Assembly: GCA_021294835.1 (NCBI GenBank)
Contig: JAJTDF010000040.1
Span: forward strand, 1 to 49,501
Length of the DNA: 49,501 bases
Reading direction: 5' to 3'
Origin: Planctomycetaceae bacterium
GTDB lineage: Bacteria; Planctomycetota; Phycisphaerae; Phycisphaerales; UBA1924
The notes under the pieces were generated by a model. It was not told where the DNA came from and did not search any database. It saw nothing but the letters and a program-made list of their open reading frames with translations. Positions 1 to 7,245 of the stretch are shown here, piece after piece (the first letter of the stretch is position 1; every line of letters begins with the position of its first letter). The translations under genes and the position numbers were made by a program.

Positions 1-189
1 CGGGCGTGACCGCTGCTCCGCTGCTTTGCATTGGGGCGGCTGATCCGGGGTGCCGGGGGTCGGGAATAGGGGGTCGATCAGCGATTCTGCTAGATTGTTT
101 TGGCCTGTTTCCCAAGCGGCAAACCCGCATCTACGGGTGCCGTCAGGGGGTGCGGCCGCGCCGGAGAACCCCGGTTTGGCCCTAGGGGT
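1..189. other. Left edge of window, no gene recognised
   Basis: I see no convincing coding region, RNA or repeat here. It is probably the leader of the small-gene operon starting at 190 together with the end of whatever lies to the left. Confidence 0.4.
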
Positions 190-312
190 ATGAAGCCTCC
201 CATTTCCAAGGCGGAAGCCCGAGCACTTGCCGCGCTCGCCCGAGCGGCACGCAAAGTCCAATCCATTCGCCGGCGGCAGCGCCGCAGCAAGAAGGGGGTG
301 ACCCGTGGCTGA
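190..312 (+). CDS. Small basic protein, 40 aa, hypothetical
   Basis: This ATG-started reading frame encodes 40 residues, of which 11 are Arg or Lys in the second half (RKVQSIRRRQRRSKK), after an Ala-rich amphipathic stretch. The frame could be extended upstream to 100, but that part looks non-coding. It overlaps the start of the next gene by 8 bases, the same tight packing seen between the following three genes, which supports it being real and translationally coupled. No family is recognised. A small nucleic-acid-binding protein of the element is a guess from its charge only. Confidence 0.4.
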   Translation: MKPPISKAEARALAALARAARKVQSIRRRQRRSKKGVTRG

Positions 313-529
313 ACTGCCCAACACCCCCGGCGCTCCCCCGCTGCAAATGACCGTCAGCGAACGGCAGACGGCCAAGATACTGGGGGTCAGCCCCCGCACG
401 GTCTTCTCGCTGCGTCAGCGTGGGCTGCTGCCCACTGTGCGGCTGCCCAACGTCAGCCGAGTGCTGATCCCCGTCGATGCCATCGCGGCGCTGGTGGCGG
501 CCAGCACGCAGACGAAGGGGGGCGCGTGA
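305..529 (+). CDS. Helix-turn-helix protein, excisionase/MerR-like
   Basis: A 74 aa protein starting with GTG, whose core is a winged HTH of the excisionase (Xis)/MerR-N type: SERQTAKILGVSPRTVFSLR forms helix-turn-helix, followed by a short wing with the residues LPNVSRVLIPVDAI. Such single-domain proteins act as recombination directionality factors or small regulators in integrative elements. It sits in a chain of overlapping genes (8-base overlap upstream, TGATG overlap downstream) leading to the ATPase and, farther on, the integrase, so an excisionase or element repressor role is likely. The sequence alone does not say which. Confidence 0.75.
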   Translation: MAELPNTPGAPPLQMTVSERQTAKILGVSPRTVFSLRQRGLLPTVRLPNVSRVLIPVDAIAALVAASTQTKGGA

Positions 530-789
530 TGAACTCCAACCCTCAACACCCCACCGCAGCGGGCGGCTGCGGATGGGGCAAGCGATTCGGACTTGGTGAT
601 ATTTGGTCGGCTGACTGGGAGACGCGCACCCGCGCCAAACTCGGCCAGACCGCAACTTACAAGATCAGGAATCTGGCCGACACCACCACCGACCCCGAAC
701 TGCTGCGGCTGATCGACGATGAACTCGCCTGGCGAAAGCGGGTCGAGCGGCAAGCCATCTCCGCATTCTTTGCGATGGGGGCACCATAA
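529..789 (+). CDS. Hypothetical protein of the element, 86 aa
   Basis: The ATG at 529 overlaps the upstream stop (TGATG). A GTG one codon earlier is possible. The protein has a Gly/Trp-rich start (GGCGWGKRFGLGDIWSADW) and a C-terminal helical part rich in charged residues (DPELLRLIDDELAWRKRVER). No family is recognised. The stop overlaps the ATPase start (TAATG), so it is likely co-translated with it. A helper of the ATPase in replication or excision is possible but only inferred from position. Confidence 0.6.
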   Translation: MNSNPQHPTAAGGCGWGKRFGLGDIWSADWETRTRAKLGQTATYKIRNLADTTTDPELLRLIDDELAWRKRVERQAISAFFAMGAP

Positions 790-1958
790 TGCCCACCAAA
801 CCCGAATGGACCACGCCCGATCCCGCATGGGTGGCTGACCCGCTGGCCGGCAGCCGGCAGCCCACGCCGGCGGAACTCGCCAACGCCAACGCCCCGGCCG
901 GTCTGGTGCTGACCAATCTCGCTGACGTGACCCCGCAGCCGATCCGCTGGCTGTGGCCCGGTCGGATCCCCTGCGGCAAACTGACCGTCATCGCCGGCGA
1001 CCCCGGCGAAGGCAAGAGCCTGCTGACGCTGGATCTGGCCGCCCGGGTCAGCACCGGGGCCGCCTGGCCCGACGACCCCACGCACACCCCCCGCCCGCCC
1101 GGGGGCGTGGTGCTGCTGAGCGTGGAGGATGATCTGGCCGACACGGTTGTCCCCCGCCTGGATGCGGCCGGAGCGGATCGCCGCATGATCAGTGCCATCG
1201 AGGGGCAGCGGCTGACCGAAGGCGCACCCGTCCGCGCCGTCACGCTGGAACACTTGGACCGGATCGGCGAAGCGGTAGACCGCACGCCCGACTGCCAACT
1301 GATCATCGCCGATCCTGTCAGCGCCATGCTGCCGGGGGATCAGAATCAGGCGGGGGACGTGCGGGCCATCACCACCCCGCTGGCGGCCCTTGCCCAGCGC
1401 CTGAACCTGGCGGTCGTCATCGTCGCCCACGTCGCCAAGGCGACCGGCCAGAGCCGGGCCATGTACCGGGTGGCCGGCAGCGGGGCGCTGATCGCCGCTG
1501 CCCGGGTGGGCTGGACTGTCGCCCGTGATCCGCAGAATCGGGACGTGCGGGTCATGCTGCCGCTGAAGGCGAACATCGCCAAGGACGTGGGCGGCATGAA
1601 CTTCACCATCGAGGGGCCGGACGTGCCCCGGGTCCGATGGGGTGAGCGGATCGACGGCACCGCCGACGACCATGCTGCTGCCCTGGCCGGCGGACAGGAC
1701 GACGGCGAACTGGGCGAGTGCATGACCTGGCTGCGGGACTACCTGAGCATGGGTGCCCGCCCCAGCAAGGCGGTGCAGGCGGAAGCCCAAGCGGCGGGAT
1801 TCTCGATAGCGACCCTGGGCCGTGCCCGCAAGGCGCTGCGGGTGCAGCGGGCCAAGCAAGGTTGGGGGGATCAGGGGGGCTGGGTGATGTTCCTCCCCGG
1901 CCCCGCCGGCGGCGACGGGCAGCCCAGCCCCAAAGACGCTCAAGCCCCTGAGCCCTGA
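789..1958 (+). CDS. RepA/AAA_25-like RecA-fold ATPase
   Basis: The 389 aa protein has a RecA-fold ATPase core: Walker A GDPGEGKS at residues 70-77, a helicase-like acidic motif SVEDD near 111-115, Walker B LIIADPVSA near 171-179, AHVAK at 212-216 and the RVAGSGAL motif near 227-234. This matches the AAA_25/RepA hexameric helicase group found in plasmids, phages and integrative elements. The C-terminal ~100 residues (from about 300) look like a winged helix with KALRVQRAKQG, plausibly DNA binding. It is translationally coupled to the upstream gene. A set of inverted repeats begins inside its 3' end, which fits an initiator/helicase and origin arrangement, although replication of the element is not shown. 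Confidence 0.85.
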   Translation: MPTKPEWTTPDPAWVADPLAGSRQPTPAELANANAPAGLVLTNLADVTPQPIRWLWPGRIPCGKLTVIAGDPGEGKSLLTLDLAARVSTGAAWPDDPTHTPRPPGGVVLLSVEDDLADTVVPRLDAAGADRRMISAIEGQRLTEGAPVRAVTLEHLDRIGEAVDRTPDCQLIIADPVSAMLPGDQNQAGDVRAITTPLAALAQRLNLAVVIVAHVAKATGQSRAMYRVAGSGALIAAARVGWTVARDPQNRDVRVMLPLKANIAKDVGGMNFTIEGPDVPRVRWGERIDGTADDHAAALAGGQDDGELGECMTWLRDYLSMGARPSKAVQAEAQAAGFSIATLGRARKALRVQRAKQGWGDQGGWVMFLPGPAGGDGQPSPKDAQAPEP

Positions 1959-2071
1959 GTGCCTTTGGGTGAACCGTGCGGGAAATGGGCAGTTTCCACA
2001 GCGGCACACCCAAAGGCGCTCATCTCCGCACGGGTGAGCGTCTTTGGGGTGCCTGATGAACGTCTTTGGGG
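1928..2071. repeat. Array of five ~15-bp repeats in both orientations (iteron or integrase-arm candidates)
   Basis: The unit TGAGCGTCTTTGGGG occurs exactly at 2035-2049 and, as a perfect reverse complement, at 1928-1942. Variants lie at 1956-1971 (plus, TGAGTGCCTTTGGGTG), 2007-2022 (minus) and 2057-2071 (plus, TGAACGTCTTTGGGG). Copies 1/2 and 3/4 are diverging pairs with nearly equal gaps (13 and 12 bases). Copies 4 and 5 start 22 bases apart, two helical turns. The array begins in the ATPase 3' end, covers its stop codon and ends 20 bases before the integrase promoter. It could be origin iterons, arm-type integrase/Xis sites or a repressor operator. Confidence 0.85.
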
Positions 2072-2091
2072 CCGGAACCGGGCGGCCCCCG

Positions 2092-2121
2092 TTGGCAATC
2101 ACCCGGCGAATGTGGTATGGT
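2092..2121 (+). promoter_or_regulatory. Likely sigma70 promoter of the integrase gene
   Basis: TTGGCA at 2092-2097 and TATGGT at 2116-2121 are separated by 18 bases. A start near 2128 would leave a leader of about 33 bases with AAGGG seven bases before the integrase ATG at 2161. The repeat array lies immediately upstream, so proteins binding the repeats could control it. Confidence 0.5.
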
Positions 2122-2160
2122 CTTGCTGCGGGTCCGATCAACCCCCTGAAGGGATGCAGT

Positions 2161-3483
2161 ATGGCGAGTGTCAGCAATGACGGCGGACTGTTTCGGGTGC
2201 TGTGGGTGGACGGCGAAAGCCGGCGGGTGATGCGGCTGGGGCGGGTGAGCCAGCGACACGCCGAAGACGTGGCCCGGCACATCGAGGAACTGATGCGGGC
2301 CAAGCAGACCCGGCATCCGGTCGATGCCCGCACCATCACCTGGCTGACCGGGATCAGCGACGATCTGCACGGCCGGCTGTCGGACTACGGGCTGTGCCTG
2401 CCCCGGGCGACGGGCACGCTGGGCGGGCTGCTGCGGCTGGTGTTGGAGGAACGCAAGGCGGATCTGAAGGCGGAGAGCCTGCGGCGACTTCAGCAGACGG
2501 CGGACAAACTGATCAGCACGCTGGGGGATGGGCGCGTGCTGCACACCATCACGCCGGCGGATGCAGCCCACTGGCGGGCGGAACTGACGCGGGCGGGGCT
2601 GTCGATGGCGACGGTCAAGACCCACGTCGGCAACGCCAAGACCCTGATCGGCGAAGCGGTGCGGCGGGGCATCATCACGGCCAACCCGTTCGCGGCGCTG
2701 AAGGGGGGCGTGACTTCCCACCGCAGCGGGCGGATCGTCAGCGCCGAGGAACTCGCCAAGGTGATCGACGCGGCCCCGTCGCTGGAGTGGAAGTGCATCA
2801 TCGGCCTGGCCGGGTGGGCGGGGCTGCGGCATCCGTCCGAGACTTCGCTGCTGCGGTGGCAGGACGTGGACTTCGCCGCCGGCCGTCTGCGGGTCCGCAG
2901 CCCCAAGACCGAGCGCCACCCCGGACACGCTGAGCGGCTGGTGCCGATTGAGCCGGCGCTGGCGGCGCTGCTGCAAGCCCAGTACGACGCGGCCCCGGAA
3001 GGGGCTGTCAGCGTGGTGAACCTGACCGGACGCGGGGGCCGGCGGCGGACGCTGGCGAACATCATCCGGCGGGCGGGGCTGGAGCCGTGGGCGGATCTGT
3101 GGCAGACGCTGCGCCGGTCCTGCGAAGTGCGGTGGGCGACCGTCCACCCCCAGTTTGCGGTCAGCAAGTGGATCGGCCACAGCCTGACCGTCAGCGGCCG
3201 GCACTATGCGAACGTGGTGCCCGATGAACTGTTCCAGCGGGTCAGCGGACAGGCGGCGCAAAATGCGGCGCAGCACCCGTCAGAACGGGCCAGCAAGGCA
3301 CCGCAAGCCCACCAAACGGCCCGTTCGGTGTCGCCTGCTGCAAGTGTCGGCTGTGCTGAGGTTTGCGGGGGTGTGCGGCCCCTTACAGGGGCAGCACGAA
3401 TCCCAAACAGAAATGGAGCCGGGGGGAATCGAACCCCCGTGTCGAGACGGTCGGACTGGCACCTCTACGCGTGTATCCGGTGA
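2161..3483 (+). CDS. Tyrosine-type site-specific integrase
   Basis: The start is ATG 2161, set by AAGGG seven bases upstream; the frame is open further upstream but without support. The 440 aa protein has an N-terminal arm/core-binding region (to ~180) and a catalytic domain with Arg223 (GLRHPSE), Lys249 (SPKTE), Arg318 (WQTLRRS, where the usual His of HxxR is Gln), His340 (GHS) and nucleophile Tyr349 (GRHYANV). It is therefore a phage-type recombinase, predicted active. The last 22 residues (GAGGNRTPVSRR...) are encoded by the antisense strand of the ssrA 3' end, so its C-terminus depends on the integration state. It lies next to the attachment site, as usual for element integrases. Confidence 0.92.
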   Translation: MASVSNDGGLFRVLWVDGESRRVMRLGRVSQRHAEDVARHIEELMRAKQTRHPVDARTITWLTGISDDLHGRLSDYGLCLPRATGTLGGLLRLVLEERKADLKAESLRRLQQTADKLISTLGDGRVLHTITPADAAHWRAELTRAGLSMATVKTHVGNAKTLIGEAVRRGIITANPFAALKGGVTSHRSGRIVSAEELAKVIDAAPSLEWKCIIGLAGWAGLRHPSETSLLRWQDVDFAAGRLRVRSPKTERHPGHAERLVPIEPALAALLQAQYDAAPEGAVSVVNLTGRGGRRRTLANIIRRAGLEPWADLWQTLRRSCEVRWATVHPQFAVSKWIGHSLTVSGRHYANVVPDELFQRVSGQAAQNAAQHPSERASKAPQAHQTARSVSPAASVGCAEVCGGVRPLTGAARIPNRNGAGGNRTPVSRRSDWHLYACIR

Positions 3484-3784
3484 TTTGATCTCGGGTTGAC
3501 GCCGCCCACCAGCAGGCTGCGTTCAACCCCAGGACCCAGTGGGTTCTCGCCTGCTTCCCCGGGTCCGCCGCCGGCAGGCCAGCCCTGTGTTTATGTCCCG
3601 CCCACTACAGGGCATCGTGTGCGGGACATGCAGCCTTTATTAGGCCGCGAGAGCGTAGCTGTCATTGGCAGCTAATTTTTGCATGCTTTTTACGTGGCCG
3701 GCATGCTCCACGACGCGCCATACCAATCGTCACACGCTCGGGCGAAACCACATCGGCCCCGAGAACTTGTCATCCTATGGCCCC
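3414..3784 (-). ncRNA. ssrA: Transfer-messenger RNA (tmRNA)
   Basis: On the minus strand the 3' end reads as a T-arm with five G, TTCGATT and five C, then an acceptor strand ending GGCTCCA; the 5' end GGGGCCA pairs with it except for one A-C mismatch. CCA is not encoded. The mRNA-like part (3640-3672) reads GCT GCC AAT GAC AGC TAC GCT CTC GCG GCC TAA, giving the tag ANDSYALAA after an Ala resume codon (GCT or GCC), followed by a second stop. It ends in the protease-recognition residues ALAA, close to the E. coli tag ANDENYALAA. A pseudoknot-like stem GTCCCGC/GCGGGAC follows. tmRNA rescues stalled ribosomes with SmpB; smpB is not in this window. The gene overlaps the integrase end on the other strand. 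Confidence 0.93.
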
Positions 3785-3849
3785 CCGGCGGCCCGCGCTG
3801 CCCCAAACCGCCGCCCCCGCCCCCCCCCCTGCTCCCACCCCCGCCCCGG

Positions 3850-4902
3850 TCAGTTGCCGCCGCCGATCACCACATCGTCAAAGTCCTGCAGCGCGTCGAT
3901 GCCGCCGCTGCTGGAGTACTGCACCACGCTGCCGGTTGAAGCCGCCAGCTTGCCGCCTCGATCATCGCTGCCGAGGTAGAAGCCGTCCTGCCCGGCCGAA
4001 TGAAGCACCACGCGTCCCCGCGATTGTCCGGGAATCGGCGGAGTGATGCTGGGCACCGGAAAGGCCGGGCTGCCCAGCAGGGCCGCCAGGTTGCCCTGAA
4101 TCTGCGCGTCCGATCGACCGCCGCCAATCAGGCTGGACCGCACCCCGCCCACGTTCTGGTTGGTGCCCGCCCGCCCCAGCAGGTTGGCCGACAGATGGGC
4201 CGCGTTGGCGTTCCAGTAGAAGCGGGCCGGGTTGGTCGAGTTCACCTGCGCAAACGCGTTCGCATAGGTTGCACGGGCGTTGCCCGTCACCTTCGGCGCC
4301 CGCGGGTCCTCCACCCAGGCCAGAATCGGGTTGCCCCAGGTGTCCACCAGCGTCGGCATCCGGCGGTGCACGTCCTGAGCTGAGCCCAGCGTCTGGCCCG
4401 GCCGGTCCTGCGGCACCAGCGCATCGCCGCCCATCCGCAGATACGCGCCCGCCCGCCCGGCGTTGGGCGTTGCCGCTCCGGCGCCGATCTTGGTGATGTC
4501 CACGTTCACCTGCCCGGCCGCCGAACTCAGCGGGCCGACGTTGCCGAGAATCGGGCTGTCCGAACCGCCCGCCGCTGCCTGCGTCAGACCGCCGGCCAGG
4601 TCCAGCAGAATGTTCTGCATCGCCGAGAAGCCCCGCTGCCCGTTGTCACTGCTGCCCATGTCCGACACCGAGAAGTACCCCGGCAGCCGGTCGCGGTTGT
4701 CCAGCACAAACTGGCCCGCCGCCCGGTCCACGTCCGACATCCGGCTCTGCGTCGCCGCCTTGCGGGCCGAGTTGCGGGCCGAGCCCAGCACCGGCAGCAG
4801 AATCCCCATCACCAGCACGATGATGAACAGCACCGTCAGCAACTCCATCAGCGAGAAGCCTCGGGTGCTGACGATCGGACGGTGAGAGTTGGTGGCGTTC
4901 AT
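3850..4902 (-). CDS. Type II secretion/type IV pilin-like pseudopilin
   Basis: The start is ATG 4902, with AGGA nine bases upstream. The 350 aa protein begins with a prepilin leader and cleavage region STRGFSLMELLTVLF: cleavage after Gly, Phe at +1, Leu/Glu at +4/+5 (E5 conserved), then a hydrophobic helix (TVLFIIVLVMGILLPVLG). The remaining ~300 residues form an extracytoplasmic domain rich in Gly, Ala, Asn and Ser, without a motif I recognise. It belongs to the large family of planctomycete proteins with N-terminal methylation domains; function beyond pseudopilin-like assembly or surface role is unknown. It stands alone, divergent from the gene at 5426, and ends 65 bases upstream of ssrA. 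Confidence 0.85.
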   Translation of the reverse strand: MNATNSHRPIVSTRGFSLMELLTVLFIIVLVMGILLPVLGSARNSARKAATQSRMSDVDRAAGQFVLDNRDRLPGYFSVSDMGSSDNGQRGFSAMQNILLDLAGGLTQAAAGGSDSPILGNVGPLSSAAGQVNVDITKIGAGAATPNAGRAGAYLRMGGDALVPQDRPGQTLGSAQDVHRRMPTLVDTWGNPILAWVEDPRAPKVTGNARATYANAFAQVNSTNPARFYWNANAAHLSANLLGRAGTNQNVGGVRSSLIGGGRSDAQIQGNLAALLGSPAFPVPSITPPIPGQSRGRVVLHSAGQDGFYLGSDDRGGKLAASTGSVVQYSSSGGIDALQDFDDVVIGGGN

Positions 4903-5425
4903 CGGCGAAGTCCTGACTGCATGGTCCATCATCGAACGTCCGGCACAGCTGGCCTGACGACTGGCGAGCTCTCCCCGGCCAGCCCACTGGCCCGCTGCGT
5001 GCCCCGGCCTCCCGGCCGATGCCGCCCGCCCCCTCTGCTGCGTTTGCTGCCGGCACACCGATGGCCTCAGAGGTGGGCAACCCGGTGACGTGCCGGCATC
5101 GACGCCGTGGGCAGGCGACGAACCGGGGCGGATGACACCGCTCACGTCGCCAGTCTGTTCGACTTGACCGGCTCAGGGGATGCAGCCGCCCCAACGGAAG
5201 CGGAACCAGAACACTGCCGAGACCAGTGTAACCCCGCCCTTGGCAGCGGGCGGGGGATCCTTTGTTATCCCGTTCGTTCTTTGGTCGGTCTTTCTCCGTA
5301 TGCCGACCACGGCCATATTCGCCATCCGTCCCCCCGCACGAACTTCGTATATACAGCTCGCCCTGCCCAGTTCCATCCCCTCAGTCCGCCGCCCGCTCGA
5401 TTCCACCGGTCAACGATCACCGCTG
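4903..5425. other. Divergent intergenic region, no gene recognised
   Basis: This spacer separates the pseudopilin (minus) from the Sua5-like fusion gene (plus). I see no gene. There is a GC hairpin CCCCGCCC (5232-5239)/GGGCGGGG (5248-5255) with an 8-base loop followed by ATCCTTTG, and an AT-rich GTATATAC palindrome at 5347-5354 that could be a -10 region for the plus-strand gene, without a good -35. Both flanking frames stay open into the region, as expected at this GC content. Confidence 0.4.
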
Positions 5426-6658
5426 ATGGCCTCCCCCACTCGCCCGCCTTCGGGAGTCATCCTGCGACTGCACCCAACCGCCGCCGACGCGGACGGCTCA
5501 GGGGCTGCGCTGGCCGGAAGTCAGGACCGCTTCCTGCCCGAACCCGGCCTGGCCGCCCTGCGTGCCGGCCGACTGGCCATCCTCTCCACCGAAACTGTCT
5601 ACGGCCTCGCGGCGGTCGCCCACGGCCCCACCCCGGGCCCGGTTGAGCAGCATCTGGCCGACGCCCTCCGCCTTCTCGGTGAAGACATCGCCGCTGGCGT
5701 GGTCTGGCACGCCCCCGATGTGCCAACGGTCATCGCCACGCTGGGCATCCACCAGCCGGTGCATCTGCGTCTGCTCGGCCGCCTGATGCCCGGCCCGCTT
5801 TCACTCGCGGTCGATCTGGATCAGGCCGGGCTGGCCCGCCTCACTTCCCAGCACCCGGCCCTGGCCCGGCTGTGCGTGCGATGCGAGGCCGGCGTCGCCG
5901 GCGTGGCGCTTGTTCGCGTGCCCGATCACCCGTTGGCGCAGCACCTCTCCGCCGCGGTCTGGACCACCGCGGACCCGGCGAACGCCGGCGTACTGGTCGC
6001 GCGGGGCATCCGTCTTGCCGGCCAGCAGGGCTGGGCGAGCGACCGCGCCGCCGCCGCGGCACGCCTGGCCGAAGCGGGCATCACCGCCGAAACCGCCGTG
6101 GACGGGGGCCGGGCCCGCCATGGCGAACCCAGCACCGCGATCCGCCTGCTGGCCGCCGGCGGCTGGCGGCTTGAGCGTGCCGGGCCGCTGAGCGCCGAAC
6201 GCATCGCGCGGGCGGGCAGCTGCACCGTGCTGTTCGTGTGCACCGGCAACACCTGCCGCAGCCCGATGGCCGAGGCCATCGCGCGTCACACGGTGGGCGA
6301 GCGGCCGACCATCCCCACCATCGTGCGTTCCGCCGGCGTCGCCGCCGGCCGGGGCCAACCCACCACGCCCGAGGCCGTCCGCACGCTGGAGAAGATGGGC
6401 GTGAGCGCTGCGGAACTGCGGGGCAGCACCCCGGTGACCGAGCACCTGATCGACGAGGCGGATGTCATCTACGCCATGACCCGCTCGCACCTGGCGACCC
6501 TGCTGGACCGCTTCCCCTCCGCCCGGGGCAAGGCCCGCCTGCTCGACCCGGCGGGGACGGACGTGGAGGACCCCATCGGCGGTTCGCAATCGGTCTACGA
6601 CGCGACGGCGGCCTCGCTGGCGCAGAGCATCCGGCAACGCTTCAAGGAGTGGCAGTGA
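5426..6658 (+). CDS. Fusion of a divergent Sua5/YrdC domain and a low-molecular-weight phosphatase domain (arginine-phosphatase-like)
   Basis: The 410 aa protein (ATG 5426 chosen; an open extension to 5180 looks non-coding) has two parts. Residues ~36-255 resemble YrdC/Sua5 (threonylcarbamoyl-AMP synthase): STETVYGLA at 54-62, MPGPLSLAV at 121-129, EPSTAIRLL at 234-242. However, the usual Lys/Arg signature (KxR...KPL) after TVYGL is absent. Residues ~266-410 are an LMW-PTP: P-loop CTGNTCRS at 272-279 and the acid loop EDPIGGS with Asp382. Thr276 in the P-loop is the residue that in Bacillus YwlE marks protein-arginine phosphatases. The domain lacks the extra Cys pair of ArsC. rpiB follows after one base, as in the Bacillus ywlC-ywlE-ywlF neighbourhood. 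Confidence 0.85.
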   Translation: MASPTRPPSGVILRLHPTAADADGSGAALAGSQDRFLPEPGLAALRAGRLAILSTETVYGLAAVAHGPTPGPVEQHLADALRLLGEDIAAGVVWHAPDVPTVIATLGIHQPVHLRLLGRLMPGPLSLAVDLDQAGLARLTSQHPALARLCVRCEAGVAGVALVRVPDHPLAQHLSAAVWTTADPANAGVLVARGIRLAGQQGWASDRAAAAARLAEAGITAETAVDGGRARHGEPSTAIRLLAAGGWRLERAGPLSAERIARAGSCTVLFVCTGNTCRSPMAEAIARHTVGERPTIPTIVRSAGVAAGRGQPTTPEAVRTLEKMGVSAAELRGSTPVTEHLIDEADVIYAMTRSHLATLLDRFPSARGKARLLDPAGTDVEDPIGGSQSVYDATAASLAQSIRQRFKEWQ

Positions 6659-6659
6659 C

Positions 6660-7124
6660 ATGAAGATCGGACTGGGTGCGGACCACCGCGGCGCTGCCGC
6701 CGCCAAGCAACTCATCGAGCGCCTCGCGGCGCTGGGGCACGAAGTGTCGGTGCTCAGCAACCTGACCACCGACACCATCGACTACCCCATCTCCGCGCAC
6801 GCCGTCGGCACGGCCGTCGCCAACCACCAGGTCGACCGCGGCGTGCTCATCTGCGGCACCGGCATCGGCATGTGCATCGCCGCCAACAAGGTCCACGGCG
6901 TTCGCGCCGCCGTGGTGCACGATGAACTGACCGCCGAGATCAGCCGCACCCACAACGACGCCAACGTGCTCTGCCTCTCGGCCGACCTGCTCGGCCAGCG
7001 GCTGATCGAGAAGATCGTCGAAGCCTGGCTGGGCACGCCCTTCCAGGGCGGCCGGCACGCCCGCCGTCTGGAAGAAATCCGCGCCATCGAGCAGGGCAAG
7101 GACCCCGCACGAGGCCAGGCCTGA
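6660..7124 (+). CDS. rpiB: Ribose-5-phosphate isomerase B
   Basis: The 154 aa protein is full length for RpiB, which interconverts ribose-5-phosphate and ribulose-5-phosphate in the pentose phosphate pathway in the cytosol. Visible features are the start MKIGLGADHRG with Asp8 and His9, the active-site Cys65 in LICGTGIGM, His98 in the RTHNDANVL segment and the RRLEEI region near the end that closes the active site. The ATG lies one base after the stop of the upstream fusion gene, so the two are co-translated. The pairing of a Sua5/PTP gene with rpiB is also seen in Firmicutes. Confidence 0.95.
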   Translation: MKIGLGADHRGAAAAKQLIERLAALGHEVSVLSNLTTDTIDYPISAHAVGTAVANHQVDRGVLICGTGIGMCIAANKVHGVRAAVVHDELTAEISRTHNDANVLCLSADLLGQRLIEKIVEAWLGTPFQGGRHARRLEEIRAIEQGKDPARGQA

Positions 7125-7245
7125 ACGCGGCCCGCCGTCCGGATGCAATCGGCAGGCCGCCCCGAAACCCGTCGGCTTCCAGTGTGATCGGCCGCAACCC
7201 GCCCGGTCCGGCGACCTCCGGCCGACCGCCCGCTGCCGGCGGCCT

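Larger units (their letters stand above)
1..3413. mobile_element. Right end of an integrated element inserted at the 3' end of ssrA (left end outside window)
   Basis: The segment carries a typical integrative-element gene set: overlapping small genes, an HTH protein, a RepA-like ATPase, a repeat array and a tyrosine integrase. It abuts the 3' terminus of the tmRNA gene at 3414. The 3' end of ssrA is a well-known target of tyrosine integrases, and the last gene is an integrase that reads into ssrA, so 3413/3414 is very near one attachment site. The other end, with a second copy of the ssrA 3' segment, is not in the window, so the element size is unknown. Insertion is inferred from gene content and position; no direct repeat can be shown here. 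Confidence 0.75.

Noticed and set aside
3280..3462. Minus-strand open frame near the integrase end
   Set aside because: It runs across the integrase and the ssrA 3' end and has no protein features.
6227..6658. Phosphatase domain as a second arsenate reductase
   Set aside because: The P-loop fits, but the second Cys pair of ArsC (VTVCDSAHESC type) is missing and the P-loop has the Thr of arginine phosphatases; the real arsC is at 37262.
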